This document shows, one piece after another, positions 1-10,098 of a stretch of 15,106 bases of DNA (position 1 is the stretch's first letter; the number at the start of each line of letters is the position of its first letter). The stretch is from positions 1 to 15,106 of the forward strand of contig JAQIWT010000791.1 of assembly GCA_034696485.1 (NCBI GenBank), read 5' to 3'. The DNA comes from Isohypsibius dastychi (Eukaryota > Tardigrada > Eutardigrada > Parachela > Isohypsibiidae). The notes under the pieces are model-generated. The model ran no database searches, was not told where the DNA came from, and saw only the letters and a list, made by a program, of their open reading frames with translations. The position numbers and the translations under genes are program-made.

Positions 1-2264
1 TTTTCGTCACGTGACAGGTTGGAAAAATTGCTTTGAAAGAATTGTAGCCCGGGCTTCTATTTCGGACATTACGGTAAGTGAATTTTGTTGTAACAGTTGT
101 TGTGATTTATTGCCGAAACATTCGTTCTGCCAAATTGAATAAGAGAATTCATTCAGTTTGGTTCTGTTTTCCTAGATGTTGTAGTTTTTATCAGTTTTTT
201 TCCCCGAAAACAAAGGCAAAAATTTTGTAAGAATATTATGGATTCATCTTGTACATTCATTTGAAATTTGAACAAATTCCAGATCACCGGTGTACGGACT
301 TTATTCATCAAAGTTCCATTTTCGTTCAAATTTTTGGAAATTGTAGAAAACTCTAATGTTTGGATCTCTTGTAACTGGTTTTTATTATTTTAGAATTTGG
401 GACAGCTTCGGAAGATAGACCTTGACAATACTGGATTAACTTTGCTCCCGGAAGATTTATTGTCGTCGAACATCAGCGTCTCTCTCGCCGGAGCGCCACT
501 GAATTGCCGGTTGACCTCCGAATACATTTTAAATCAACCCAACTCAACCTGCCTATGGAATAATTCATCCCTTTCTTCAAAAGATCTCGTCGCGCTAATT
601 AAACAACCAGAATGGCGGAATGTCCCACCACTAATCTTCCCGACATTTCCACCATTTCTCCAAATTGAACTTGGATCGATTCTGGAGATCCCGTGTCAAA
701 CAACCGGAAACGGCAGTAAAATCAACTGGTTCCGGTTGGATGTTCGGCGAAATCGAGAATATCCGCTTCCGACGTTTTCCGGTTTACTCAAAGTCGGGCC
801 GTTATTTCGGGTGGACAGCGGGTTGCTATTCTGTCGGGCCAGCAACGAATTCGGCAGCGTTAATCGAAGCGTAAAGGTCACGGTGATTTACGCTCCTGTT
901 GTGCTGATCCCGCTGGCAGTCACTCAGCAGTATATTACTTTCGCGTGGAACAACTCTGATCCGTCCATTGCATCACAGTTTAGAGTGTCGTATTTTGAAT
1001 TTACCGGCTGGGGAAATTGGACGTTGGTTCGGATGATATTTATGGAACATTTGGTTCGGACTTACACGATTAGTAATTTAAAAGCCGGAACTGTGTATAA
1101 GATCTGCATTTCGTTGAATAAAACTGGAATTTTGGATGAGCTGGACTGCAAGAATTTGACCACGAAGACGCAAGAACCAAGCAGGTATATGCATTAATGG
1201 CTAATGTATTGACGCAAAAGAAAAATAATTCTTCAGCGGAAACGTGGAATTTGAGTAACCTTGAACAAATGCTGAAGTTTGATATGGATTATTTATGTGA
1301 GTTCTTGCCTACGACCATACCACGTAGAATGCTCCCGATCCCGTTCGATCTCGGAAGATAAGCTACGTCGGGCCTGGTTAGTACTTAGATGGGTGACCGC
1401 TTGGGAACATCGGGTGTTGTAGGCTTCTTTTTCCAAATATTTTATTGTGAATCATCATGCAACTCTGCCCGATAATTTCTGTCACTCCGCATTAAAATAA
1501 TAAAATTGTTTTTCATAACATGGTATTTTTTCTCTTGAAATTGAACCAAAAAAAACTAATGAAAGGTGGAAGCCAAACCATTCTAAATTAATGAAAACGC
1601 GACGATTCACCATAAAATGTTTGCAAAAAGAAGCCTACAACACCCGGTGTTCCCAAGCGGTCACCCATCGAAGTACTAACCAGGCCCGACGTAGCTTATC
1701 TTCCGAGATCGAACGGGATCGGGAGCATTCTACGTGGTATGGTCGTAGGCAACAACATGAGAGAAACTCAGCCTTGCATGTGTTTTGACTAAGACAATTA
1801 CCAATTTTATTCTCCTGCCTTTTTTGGTGGACAATCGGACATTCGCGTTTTCCCAGCGCAATTAAGATTCTGCAGTCTAGTAATATAAGTTACTTTTCAG
1901 TCGCGGATACCAATCGGCACACGAGGTCCTCATCGTAATCGGATGCATTTCCAGTCTTCTCTTCATCATTTTCATGTCGACTTGCGTATATCGCTTCTAC
2001 CAAGATAAGCAACAAGAAGCCATGTCGGAAACGCTTAGTCGGATTCTTCTGTCAGACAGCTCTTGCATGACCTCGGAAGCGACGACCCCGACGACATATT
2101 TCAATCCCGGTGTTGACCCGCTTACTCCGACTACAGACCTTGATATAAGAGCGGCGTTCCTGCCACCGGATCATCCCTACAGGACGGTCCCTTTTGGAAT
2201 TGGAAGAAGACCGCTGGATCTCCCGCTCTCTAATCAAGCTCTCATTGCCAGCACAATGTTTTGA
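1..2264 (+). CDS. LRR-Ig-FN3 single-pass receptor, 3' part (partial)
   Basis: Coding segments 1-73, 394-1184 and 1901-2264 join in phase (0, then 2) across GT-AG introns; the 5' end lies outside the window. The 408 visible residues show the end of an LRR array (NLGQLRKIDLDNTGLTLLPE), a C-terminal LRR cap with Cys (APLNC ... NSTC), an Ig domain (LEIPC ... INWF ... DSGLLFC), an FN3 domain (ITFAW ... FRVSYFEF ... ISNLKAGTVYKICI), one membrane span (VLIVIGCISSLLFIIFM) and a cytoplasmic tail of about 90 residues rich in Thr/Pro. Several N-glycosylation sequons (NSTC, NGSK, NWTL, NKTG, NLTT) fit an extracellular position. This domain order is known from LRFN/LRIT-like neuronal adhesion receptors and relatives of Kekkon, but no orthologue can be assigned. 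The tail ends STMF, not an obvious PDZ ligand. The 716-nt last intron contains two 5S rRNA copies. Domain calls are by eye; family confidence is high, exact name unknown. Confidence 0.85.
1307..1425 (+). rRNA. 5S rRNA copy 1 (intronic, 119 nt)
   Basis: A full 119-nt 5S rRNA starts GCCTACGACCATACCACG and ends GTGTTGTAGGCT, so both ends pair as helix I. The internal Pol III control region is intact (GGTTAGTACTTAGATGGG). The sequence is close to arthropod and vertebrate 5S. A T5 run (1428-1432) just after the gene is a Pol III terminator. It lies in the last intron of the receptor gene, sense to it. Its first 75 bases match copy 4 at the window end. Confidence 0.95.
1426..1459 (+). repeat. Shared 3' tail of 5S copy 1, including Pol III terminator
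   Basis: The 34 bases after copy 1 match those after copy 2 (other strand, 1598-1631) at 28 of 34 positions, and the first 21 match copy 3 at 19 positions. The block starts TCTTTTT, so it contains the terminator, and goes on well past it. No comparable conservation is seen directly upstream of the copies apart from a short TTATTT. Confidence 0.75.
1598..1631 (-). repeat. Shared 3' tail of 5S copy 2, including Pol III terminator
   Basis: Read on the minus strand, this is TCTTTTTGCAAACATTTTAT followed by GGTGAATC. It aligns with the copy 1 tail without gaps with six mismatches and carries the T5 terminator. Confidence 0.75.
1632..1750 (-). rRNA. 5S rRNA copy 2 (intronic, antisense to host gene)
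   Basis: A complete 119-nt 5S on the minus strand, differing from copy 1 at two positions: A81 to C (inside the internal control region) and T104 to C. Helix I ends and the T5 terminator are kept. With copy 1 it forms a 119-bp inverted repeat with 206 nt between the arms, all inside one receptor intron. Whether the A81C change affects TFIIIA binding cannot be told from sequence. Confidence 0.93.
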
Positions 2265-2553
2265 TCTCGGATTTTTTTCTCCCGTTTTTGAGGCTCTGTG
2301 ATACGAATATAGAAGCGCGAATCGGTTCGTTTTTTCTTGATTTTTCGGAATGATCTCGACTTTCTGGCGCAGTTTATTGAACAACGACTTTTTGTTGAAA
2401 AAATAATAATATCACAAATCTTCTCTTGTGAAAGGGTGTTTGTCACTTGGGTCGTTGGACTTAAACAATTTGAATTTAGTGATCTCTATATTAATGATTG
2501 AAACAGTGAAAGGGTTTAAATTTCTGAAAAAATATTCCGGTAATCTGCTTTTG
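2265..2553. other. Intergenic region between convergent genes
   Basis: This 289-nt stretch holds the 3' ends of the receptor gene (+) and of the gene ending at 2554 (-). On the minus strand an AATAAA lies at 2373-2378, about 176 nt past the minus-strand stop, and is a candidate poly(A) signal. The plus strand has only AATAAT-type variants near 2400. Nothing else stands out. Confidence 0.5.
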
Positions 2554-5264
2554 CTAATCAGTTGTACCGGCCGAACTTTCCCTTGAAATCGCTGGCTGGT
2601 TTTCCTTGGGTTCCACTAGGTCTTCTGATGACTGCCTGAAAAGTGAAATTGTTTTCATCGTTGCTACAATTAAAGAACACTCATATCCCGATTTTATTGC
2701 CGAAGCAGAATGTACATTATAAGATTGAGACTGGTTTTGTTTTACTCAGAACTTGGTTACAATATTTATTTCACTGAACCTGGATTTTCAATGCAGTGCG
2801 CATTTATTTCATCAAATTATTAACAGAATCTGATCTTATTTAAATTCTGTAGGTGGTTTATAGAATGTATTTTCCAATCGAATTTATTCCAAGTCTCAGA
2901 AATCTTTACGAAGCAGTTTGTCCACAATTTGTTTGAACGGTGATCAGGTTTATCTTTCTGTCAACTTGCCTTTTTCCGTTCATATCCGAAGTAACAGCTC
3001 GATTCTTGGGATGAGGTGTTCTCAAACTCGGGTTTGATGAGGCGCGAAAATCGAAGATGGTAGGACTGACGTCAAATGTGATGTCTATTGTTAGTTGATC
3101 ACCTTGGAGCGATTTTAATGTCTTCATTCCAACCATCTAAAATTGCACATATAATCAATTGTGATCAGCGGTATTCAGCTTTTCATGACCACGCTGAAAA
3201 GAGCACAACAGTTTATTGATAAAAAGGTATTCACACCACTTTGTACGTTTCTTGTCAGGCGACTAATCGATAAAATCGAACTTTTCAAGAACGAGGAATA
3301 CGTTTTGAATTTATAATGCGTTCATGTCACGGTCGCCTAAAAACTGAGAATAGAGAAGACTTCAATAAAATGCCGCAAGATTTTGTCGCATAAAACATTA
3401 GAACACTTGTTAAATGAGACCAATTTCATATCCAAATATCTAATTAAATATTTATTTAAATATTCAATATTGAAAAGTTGTGATTGTTCGTTGAGCTAGA
3501 AACCAAAATATTTTAATAATCAGGATAAAATCAACAAGATTTTTCGAATGATCATGACGTTTTCATTCCAGTTATTTATTCGTCGTTTTATTTTATAATA
3601 TTTATCAGGTAGCAACAAATTTTTTGAAGTAGACACAAAAATGGACTGTGTGGATAAGTCGTCGAAAACTTAACCTGTCGAAATTCCAAACAAAAGCCAG
3701 AAATAGAATGCTTCAACACAAGAAACTGATGTGGGTTTCTGTATCTAACTGTTTTATTCTTCTGGGTGGAATTCATAATAAATTATTCTCAACAGAAATT
3801 TCCAACTAAGATGGAATTACTTCCAGACTGAACACTATTGCTGATTACCAATTTTTTGCACGTAATAATTCCCTAAAGAGTGCTACGGTTTCAGTATGAA
3901 TCAAATTACCTTTCCCAGTCGACACGTTGAGAGCTGTGAGGAGAATTGAGGATGAGTTTCTCCATAATGTATAAGCGCCTCGGAGATTTGCTCCACTTGT
4001 TTTCTCCATTGGCCTGAAACTTTGAAAGCAATGGGATTATGGCATTATTTATCACTTAATATGATTAGGGCGAGCCGAGTAGTTCCGCGAAAAAAACCTT
4101 ATGGAACCTGAGACTTTTACATCCAAATTTTTAGTACGAACTCTACTCAAATCTCACATTCATGACATATAAATAAAACCAGAAAAACACGGGTGATTTT
4201 TGGAAAGTTTTTTCAATGTTCTGATGTCACCTGAAAGTTTCTTTTCCGCTGCAGGATTGGGAGAGAGCTCGGATAAATCAGCAGGACAATCTCCAGCTTC
4301 CGCTTGCATGGAAGTCGACTGGCGCTGGATTTGTCTGGAATCCGTTTGCGGGAATAATCCTAAATGAGATATCTGCTTGCCGCGCTCAAGTCGTCCAATT
4401 GGCCTGTTTTTCTGTCCGGAAGTTTGTGATGAGGTTTTTTCCTGTAATTTGTCTCGTTTCACTTTATTCTCCAATGGCTGCATCCGGGGGCTTTCTTTCC
4501 CAAAACTCCGGTGCGAAATGGACCCAGTAACAGTCTGCAAGGAGCATTATCTGAATAAATAATGACTATATTTTTCGATGACGCGGCAAGAAATCAAATA
4601 CAATGAAAAGACAAAAAATCCTTCAATATTACTTTTTTCTCAGGCCGTTTTCTTTATTTTGGAATCATTTTTTGATTGAATAATACAATGACTGACTTAT
4701 GAAGAGTACGCGTTGTTAACAGTAATTTGTAAACTCGCGTATTCAGAATTACGAATTCCTTCTTTCGGTAAGGTGTAGAGAAATTTGGTGACATAAATTA
4801 TTCGAAAATCAAATTGATAAAATACCTTTTCATAATATTTGCATTCGAAACAAGATTGAAAAAAAACACATTTTTCATTGAATACTCATAACTTCATCAA
4901 GAGAGCTTTGTGGTAAAATTAAAGCTTTTAATTATGATGACATGCTGTTTTCTTGCGAATAACGAGCTCTGGTTCATTTATCCTCATAACTCTGACATCA
5001 ATCAAATTCTCACCTTTGTTCCATTTGTCAGCACTGACGACTGCATCGATTCGCTTTCAGACTGAGATTTACTCCTTTCTTTGTGGGAATTAGTCAGCTG
5101 ACATGGCACGGAGACTTGCCGCTAAAAACACAAAAAACGACATTGCAATGCAACCAAATTATAAATTAAAACGTAAGTTTTACTCTGATTATTTTTCCTC
5201 CAGAATTTGCAGCTAGGATTTTTGTGGACGCAGCCGGTAGGGTTTTCTCCATTTTTTTCTCCAT
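2554..5264 (-). CDS. Unknown Ser-rich protein, six-exon model
   Basis: Minus-strand exons 5264-5184, 5121-5014, 4534-4231, 4013-3910, 3136-2910 and 2635-2554 are bounded by GT-AG sites, keep phase throughout (906 nt) and give 301 aa. The start ATG at 5264 follows an in-frame TAA. The protein is hydrophilic and rich in Ser, Gln and Lys (KERSKSQSESESMQSS; RLERGKQISHLGLFPQTD), with a later more ordered part (WRKQVEQISEALIHYGE; GDQLTIDITFDVSPTIFDF) and an SLRTPHPKNR stretch. No signal peptide or membrane span is seen, so a cytoplasmic or nuclear protein is likely. I do not recognise the family. Its first exon overlaps the last exon of the upstream minus-strand model in another frame, so both may be one gene of roughly 520 aa. 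The terminal exon is also open in another frame, but only the chosen frame fits the donor phase at 2910. Confidence 0.55.
3137..3909 (-). other. Long intron without recognisable content
   Basis: A 773-nt intron of the unknown Ser-rich gene, AT-rich, with a palindromic AT stretch near 3436-3473 (repeated ATTTAAATA-like words). The short open frame at 3588-3776 on the minus strand lacks coding character. No RNA gene or element recognised. Confidence 0.4.
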
Positions 5265-6723
5265 TTAATAATTCTGTTGGTGATCCAATACGGGGACAAA
5301 GCGAACTTGAATATAGCCAGGTGAGAAGAATAAGTGATCACCAGCTGGCAATTGATTATATCACAGGAACGACGTTAAGCATCGATCGGGACGAAACAAG
5401 GAAAGAGCTCCTTTTTATTGCGAAGAAACTTGGAAGCGAATGAATTTCTGATCACAGGGTTACGTTTGTCCGGGACAAAGAACACTGACACGCGCGGAAC
5501 CGAGCCGGATGGCGGAAGTGGAAAACGGGGAGTGAAAATTAGAGAGGCGATGCAACAGCGATCGAACATATTTCCTCTCAACCCAAAGATTATCTCTCGT
5601 TTTATCCTGGCTAAGTTCTATTCCAGCGCGAGCTTTCCTGAAATCGAAAAGCACTTTACGATTTACAATGATAATCTTCAAGTCTCTTGATGCACATTAT
5701 AGTCTTAATTGACTAGCAAAACAGCTGTTTTACTTTTATCGTCTGGAAACAAAAATATAAAGACTGCAGTAGAGATCCATTTATGCTTTGAAAAAATACC
5801 TGTTGCAAAGTGGTTCATTTTTTCGAGCAATACTGGTGTTATAAATTGAAAGAAAAGAGGTGAATTTAACAAAAGTAGAAGTATTCGTAATTGAAACATA
5901 ATCGCCAACTAAAACAGGTTCAGTTCGTAATCAAATACTCATTTTGGTAAGGCATCTTTTGCTGTCTTCATTGGAGTCACATAATAATTTTCAAGGTCCA
6001 GAAATTCAATTGAAATGTAATACAAACACACACATTGGATGCCGTATTTATTCTACAAGGTTTTTGGCAAGAATCTTCGTGGAAAAATTGAACGGTCACC
6101 GTTTCAGTTTACGGCTTCAGAATCAGGAAAACAAGATTTGGTCAAATTCGAGAAAACTTCGATAATTTATCGTTGTTATAGTACATCACGCGTAATTCAG
6201 CCTTTTCGAACCGCAGAATGCGGTTTCGAAGAAAGTATTCACAGAAAACTGTGTGACAAATCGAGATTCACCTTCAACACTTTTACAAAGGACTTTATTT
6301 TGGCAAGCTGTTTGGATGTTATAGAACAATTTAAACAATTCCCTTTGGCAAAACGCACGGGATGCCGGTGCCCCTGCTGTGTCAGACACATCCCGGAAAC
6401 TGATGAATCTTCATCTCCATCACTTCAGTTGACACTTCAGATCAAAGTTTACACAACGCACTGGAGAGATATTCTTCTTTAGAAACTCACATCCCGACAA
6501 CTTGCAACAGATTATTTAATTTGAAACAGAAGTCTCCAAGAATCAACACAGTCTCAACAGGCTCGCTCCCCGAAACTGATTTTTTTGCAGCGTGTAAATA
6601 ATAAAGCACGTCTAAATTAGCAGATGCTCTCAACTTCCTCCTTTTTCCAATTTCGCCAACGCCGCCCACAGCGGAAAAGAAAGCTGCCGTTGCGCAACGC
6701 TGCCTTGCAAGATATGGAATCAT
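5213..6723 (-). CDS. Unknown protein, possible OB-fold, five-exon model
   Basis: Minus-strand exons 6723-6491, 6399-6272, 5908-5800, 5637-5464 and 5273-5213 join in consistent phases (2, 1, 2, 2) with good donors (AT|GTGAGT, G|GTGAAT, AG|GTATTT) and give 234 aa. The start ATG at 6723 is preceded in frame by TAA. The N-terminus is basic with small residues (ARQRCATAAFFSAVGG), then VETVLILGDFCFKLNNLLQV with GIFRDVSD, later VEVGDYVSITNTSTFVKF. The GD-hydrophobic strand and the alternating strands recall an OB fold as in telomere or RPA-like proteins; this is a weak pattern, not a family assignment. The final exon ends in a basic tail (WRKKWRKPYRLRPQKS) and overlaps the start of the next minus-strand gene by 52 nt; this tail may be an artefact of the A7 run at 5252-5258. 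A competing plus-strand frame (6039-6482) was rejected. Confidence 0.5.
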
Positions 6724-7260
6724 AATAATTTTAATTTAACCGCTGATTTGAAGCTGCTGTTAATAATATCAGGTTGATGTGGATTTACGAAATCCGATTT
6801 AGAACTAAAAATACTACGACCTCTGATTGAGAATCAAAATAAACGACATAATACTACAGATATTCCAAGCAGAATTTGTTTTTCGTACTCTTTGAAAGTT
6901 AACCAATTTTCTGAAGATTAACCAACATTGCTGAAGCCCCACATTTTCCAGCTTCAATATTTCAATAGATTCAACGCAATTGGCCATTCCTGTCTCGTTT
7001 CCGCTCTAATTATACATTTATAAATGTGTCATCAAGTGTTGTGGAATGTGTTTGGAACATGTAACGAGAGCTACTGTTTTGTTTGATCTTTCCAGCTGGT
7101 GAAAACAACAAGTTATTTCCGCCTTCGAAAGCAGAATTTCTAAATTTAAACTCATTTGAAGGGTCACGAGTCAACCGAAGTAAATTGGCGGCATTTGCCG
7201 ATGTGTAGCTTTTCTGACGCTCGTAAACGATTTCTTCTGAATGAAGTGTTAAAAAGTAAA
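6724..7260. promoter_or_regulatory. Divergent intergenic region
   Basis: Lies between the minus-strand start at 6723 and the plus-strand LAPTM-like gene, so it should hold both promoters. A TTTATAAAT stretch (7017-7025) is a possible TATA-like site for the plus gene. An AACAG acceptor-like site on the minus strand near 6757 could end a 5' UTR intron. An upstream in-frame ATG for the plus gene lies at 7201. No RNA gene seen. Confidence 0.4.
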
Positions 7261-8713
7261 ATGGTTTCAGCAAAATGCTCGAGAATCTGCATTGTTTGCG
7301 GCCCAGAGGATGGTGCCTGGATTGTCGGCGCGTACACTGTTGTAAGTTCAGTTCGGTCGAAAATGGAGCTATTGTAACTCTGACAATATTCATGGGTTGC
7401 AGATTTTAGGAATAATCGGGATGGCCTTGTTAGTATCGGCTGAAGCCTGGGATCGCCAACATAGTAAGCACAACGATAAATGAATAACATTGCCACCCAT
7501 GATGCAATATATGACTCTTACATTCATGATTGCCACCTCGGTAACGAGTCGTGTAAGCCTCGTTATTTTCTGAAATAAATTGAACAAGGTTTCCATTGAA
7601 AATAACCTTCAAAACCAGAAGGAAGAATGAGCTGATAGACCTTGAATAATTGCATAATTTCACAGAGTAAGTTATTTATCATTCGCATTATTGCCTACGA
7701 CCATACCACGTAGAATGCTCCCGATCCTGTTCGATCTCGGAAGATAAGCCATGTCGGGCCTGGTTAGTACTTAGATGGGTGACCGCTTGGGAACATCGGG
7801 TGTTGTAGGCTTCTTTTTCCAAACATTCTATTCAAAATAAATTCTTTTTCAAACATTCTACGGTAAACTGCGGTGTTTTCATTAATAGTTAACTTGAGAC
7901 GATTTGGTTTTCACCTTTTCTTTGATTCGCTTTGTTTAACTTTAACGCAAATTTAAATATTGTGTTATGCACAAATTCATTTTGTTCTAATTCGGAGTGA
8001 GAGATAATTTTCGTACAAAGCTGTAGTATAGTATCACGATAATCGATTGAAAATCCATCACAGAGAATAATTATTTCAGTACTTGTACAGTAGATCCAAA
8101 ACAATACGATCGTAATATCACCAATGCCTTGGTTTTTTCCAGTTTTTGGACCAGTTGGGATGGTGCTGTTCTTCCTGCTGTTCGTGGCAGCTTTTTTACT
8201 TTTCTACGGAATGTACCGGAAGTCGATTGTACTCCTTTACGTCTGGACCGGAATTTTCCTGGTCAATTTCGCCAGTCACCTTGTTGTGTGGATCATAACA
8301 ATCGTCCACTGGACAAAAACACCAATTACTCCAGTTATCGTAATTCACTTCTTTTTCCCCAATTCTCAAACAACTTCAAACCATTTGTTCCAGACTGACC
8401 ACAAAAAAGACCTAAGAGAATACAAGTTCTTCCTGGTTGAAATCATCGCCGGCTCGATCTGTCTTCTCCTGAGCGTAACTGGCCTCTGTCCAGAAACTCA
8501 TTTCCGGCACAATATTTCCCCTTATTTCAGATATGGAGCTTCGCAACCATGGTTGTCGTAATATCCAGGTTGCATGACGAACACGAACAACTGGGCCATA
8601 TGACAAGACCGTTCAGTTTCCGGCATGACCACGATCGACCACACATCAACAATCGCGAACCTAAAGCTATTCACGCCGACGACCTCAAAATAAGTCCGAT
8701 GACTAACCCATGA
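7261..8713 (+). CDS. LAPTM/DUF7027-like four-pass membrane protein
   Basis: Exons 7261-7341, 7403-7463, 8143-8339, 8394-8474 and 8531-8713 splice in phase (0, 1, 0, 0) to a 200-aa protein. Visible are a short Cys-containing N-terminus (CSRICIVCG), four hydrophobic spans at about residues 19-40, 50-71, 75-101 and 124-150, and a hydrophilic His/Asp-rich C-tail (RPFSFRHDHDRPHINN). The start CxxCG-GAWIVGAYTVILGIIG and the YRKSIVLLYVW loop between spans 2 and 3 resemble LAPTM4-like and insect DUF7027 endosomal/lysosomal tetraspan proteins; a role in endosomal membranes is inferred from that likeness only. Start choice is open: an in-frame ATG at 7201 would add 20 residues. Introns are 61, 679, 54 and 56 nt; the 679-nt one contains 5S copy 3. 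The gene is convergent with RPL10, with 214 nt between the stops. Confidence 0.8.
7693..7811 (+). rRNA. 5S rRNA copy 3 (intronic, diverged)
   Basis: A 119-nt 5S in the second intron of the LAPTM-like gene, same strand. It differs from copy 1 at positions 36 (C to T), 58 (T to C) and 60 (C to T). Positions 57-60 pair with 18-21 in helix III, so the last two changes give an A-C mismatch and a G-U wobble. The internal control region and the terminator are intact. It may be a variant gene or an early pseudogene. Confidence 0.9.
7811..7860 (+). repeat. 5S copy 3 tail, partly duplicated
   Basis: The first unit, TTCTTTTTCCAAACATTCTA (7811-7830), includes the last 5S base and the terminator. A second near-copy, TTCTTTTTCAAACATTCTA, follows at 7842-7860, one base shorter. 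The tail motif after this 5S copy is therefore doubled, about 31 nt apart. Confidence 0.8.
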
Positions 8714-8927
8714 GAATATTTCACGACATCCTCAAAATAATTCTCGGTTATTCTGCCTGCTGATTCCGATTCAAAATCGTTTGTTTACTAACGACGTTTT
8801 GAACACCAATAACTGCTGACTCTTGCACATTTATTTTCCAAACACCGTTTGAAAATTAACCGAACAGAAGTCGAAAAAAATTAATCAAGATTTTACCGAA
8901 TGCGCAAGGGATGTTATAAAAGCCCAT
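8714..8927. other. Intergenic region between convergent stops, RPL10 poly(A) signal
   Basis: Contains a minus-strand AATAAA at 8830-8835, about 93 nt after the RPL10 stop, a good poly(A) signal candidate. The plus strand offers only AATAAT (8736-8741) for the LAPTM-like gene, so the two 3' UTRs probably overlap. Confidence 0.6.
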
Positions 8928-10098
8928 TCAAGCTGAAGCTTCGGCAGTTCTGCGTTTGATCCAATCCTTCAGAGGTCCATGATCAGGCTTATACTGACAG
9001 ATGACACCATCGGGAACCAATTTTCCGTTGGCTCGCATTTCCTCATAGACGTCACGATCAAATTTCGTGAATCCCCATTTCTTGGAGACGAAAATCTATA
9101 AAATATTCCACGTGAAACAAGGAACAAACTCCGTAAATATCGCAACCGGAAATGCTACCTTTTGTCGGCCGGGGAACTTGAACTTGGCACGACGAAGCGA
9201 TTCAATCACCTCCTTCTTGTGTTGATCTTTCACGCGAACCGAAATGATCGGCTGTCCGATTGAAACTCGAGCGGCCAAACCGAGTGGCTTGCCATAAGCT
9301 TGACGCATTCCAGTTTGCAGCCTAAAATAAACGGGAACATAAATGACTGAAAACAAATACGAGTACACAACGAACGAATGGAAGTATTTCCAGAAAGACA
9401 TTAATAAAAGCTGTTCAGAGCAGTTTCCCACGGATGTTCTTCTTAAATAAACAAGAGCGCGAATATTAAAAAAAATCACGAAAAATCATCCACGTCATCC
9501 AAATGAAAAAAAACACTGTTATTTGCCACCAGATTTCGAATTAAACTTTACCGCTTCTTACCTATCAGCTCCGGCGCATGACAACATCTTGTTGATTCGC
9601 AGCACATGGAAAGGATGGACGCGCATTCGAATATGGAAAGAGTCTTTGCCGCAGCTCTTCACGAGATATTTGTTGCAACAAATACGTCCTGCCTCCAGAG
9701 CTTCCGACGAGAGCTGTTCCAGTTCATCGGACACCAAATGAACACACAACGGAAATTCATCGACTAAAGCCTTCTTTCGTCCAAGATCATAGATGCGGAT
9801 TTTCGGATCTGAAACGGAATGAGGTCAAATCGGAAGGCGCAAAAAACAAAGCAATAAACAAGTCCAGAACTTGTCGAAGAGAAAATATCTTCTAGCTCAC
9901 CTGGAACACCACGACAGAAACGTGATTTCGGGTACGGCTTGTTCTTGCAGTACCGATAACTGTAATAAAGAACAGCCAAAGTTAGCCACCAAGTCGGAAA
10001 CCAAAATACAGAAACCAAATAATAATCAAAGACATATTTTCACAACGACAAATCCAAAGCAATATCTCCACTTACCAACGAGCTGGACGGCGCCCCAT
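8928..10098 (-). CDS. RPL10: 60S ribosomal protein uL16 (RPL10)
   Basis: Minus-strand exons 10098-10076, 9959-9901, 9808-9562, 9321-9159 and 9095-8928 total 660 nt and give 219 aa, close to the usual 214. The N-terminus [20 protein letters not shown], the [15 protein letters not shown] block, [40 protein letters not shown] and the [20 protein letters not shown] segment are hallmark uL16 sequence. The protein binds 60S late in maturation near the peptidyl-transferase centre, and its P-site loop helps subunit joining. All splice phases fit. Introns are 116, 92, 240 and 63 nt. A likely 5' UTR intron (10178-10122) follows a pyrimidine-rich TTCTTCCTTC that may be the 5'-TOP start. The gene is complete, with no disabling change, and is divergent from POP4. 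Confidence 0.97.

Noticed and set aside
3436-3473. AT-rich palindromic stretch as a possible element end
   Set aside because: Short, low-complexity, inside an intron and without direct repeats around it.
4160-4230. Read-through of the minus-strand 304-nt exon to a stop after KNHPCFSGFIYMS
   Set aside because: The donor CAG|GTGACA at 4231/4230 joins in phase to a coding-like exon at 4013, which is the better model.
5205-5690. Plus-strand exon-like pieces (CCTCCAG acceptor, CAG|GTGAGA donor) and open frame to 5690
   Set aside because: No phase-compatible partner exons; a stop appears quickly after the donor is used, and the minus-strand models explain the region better.
6039-6482. Plus-strand open frame of 147 codons
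   Set aside because: It is antisense to an exon chain with consistent phases and good splice sites; it has no neighbouring plus-strand exons and no recognisable domain. It remains possible if the minus-strand model fails.
9322-9561. Possible C/D-box snoRNA in the 240-nt RPL10 intron (GGATGA ... CTGA)
   Set aside because: The C box does not match RTGATGA and no terminal stem could be found; RPL10 introns often host snoRNAs, so a covariance-model scan would still be useful.
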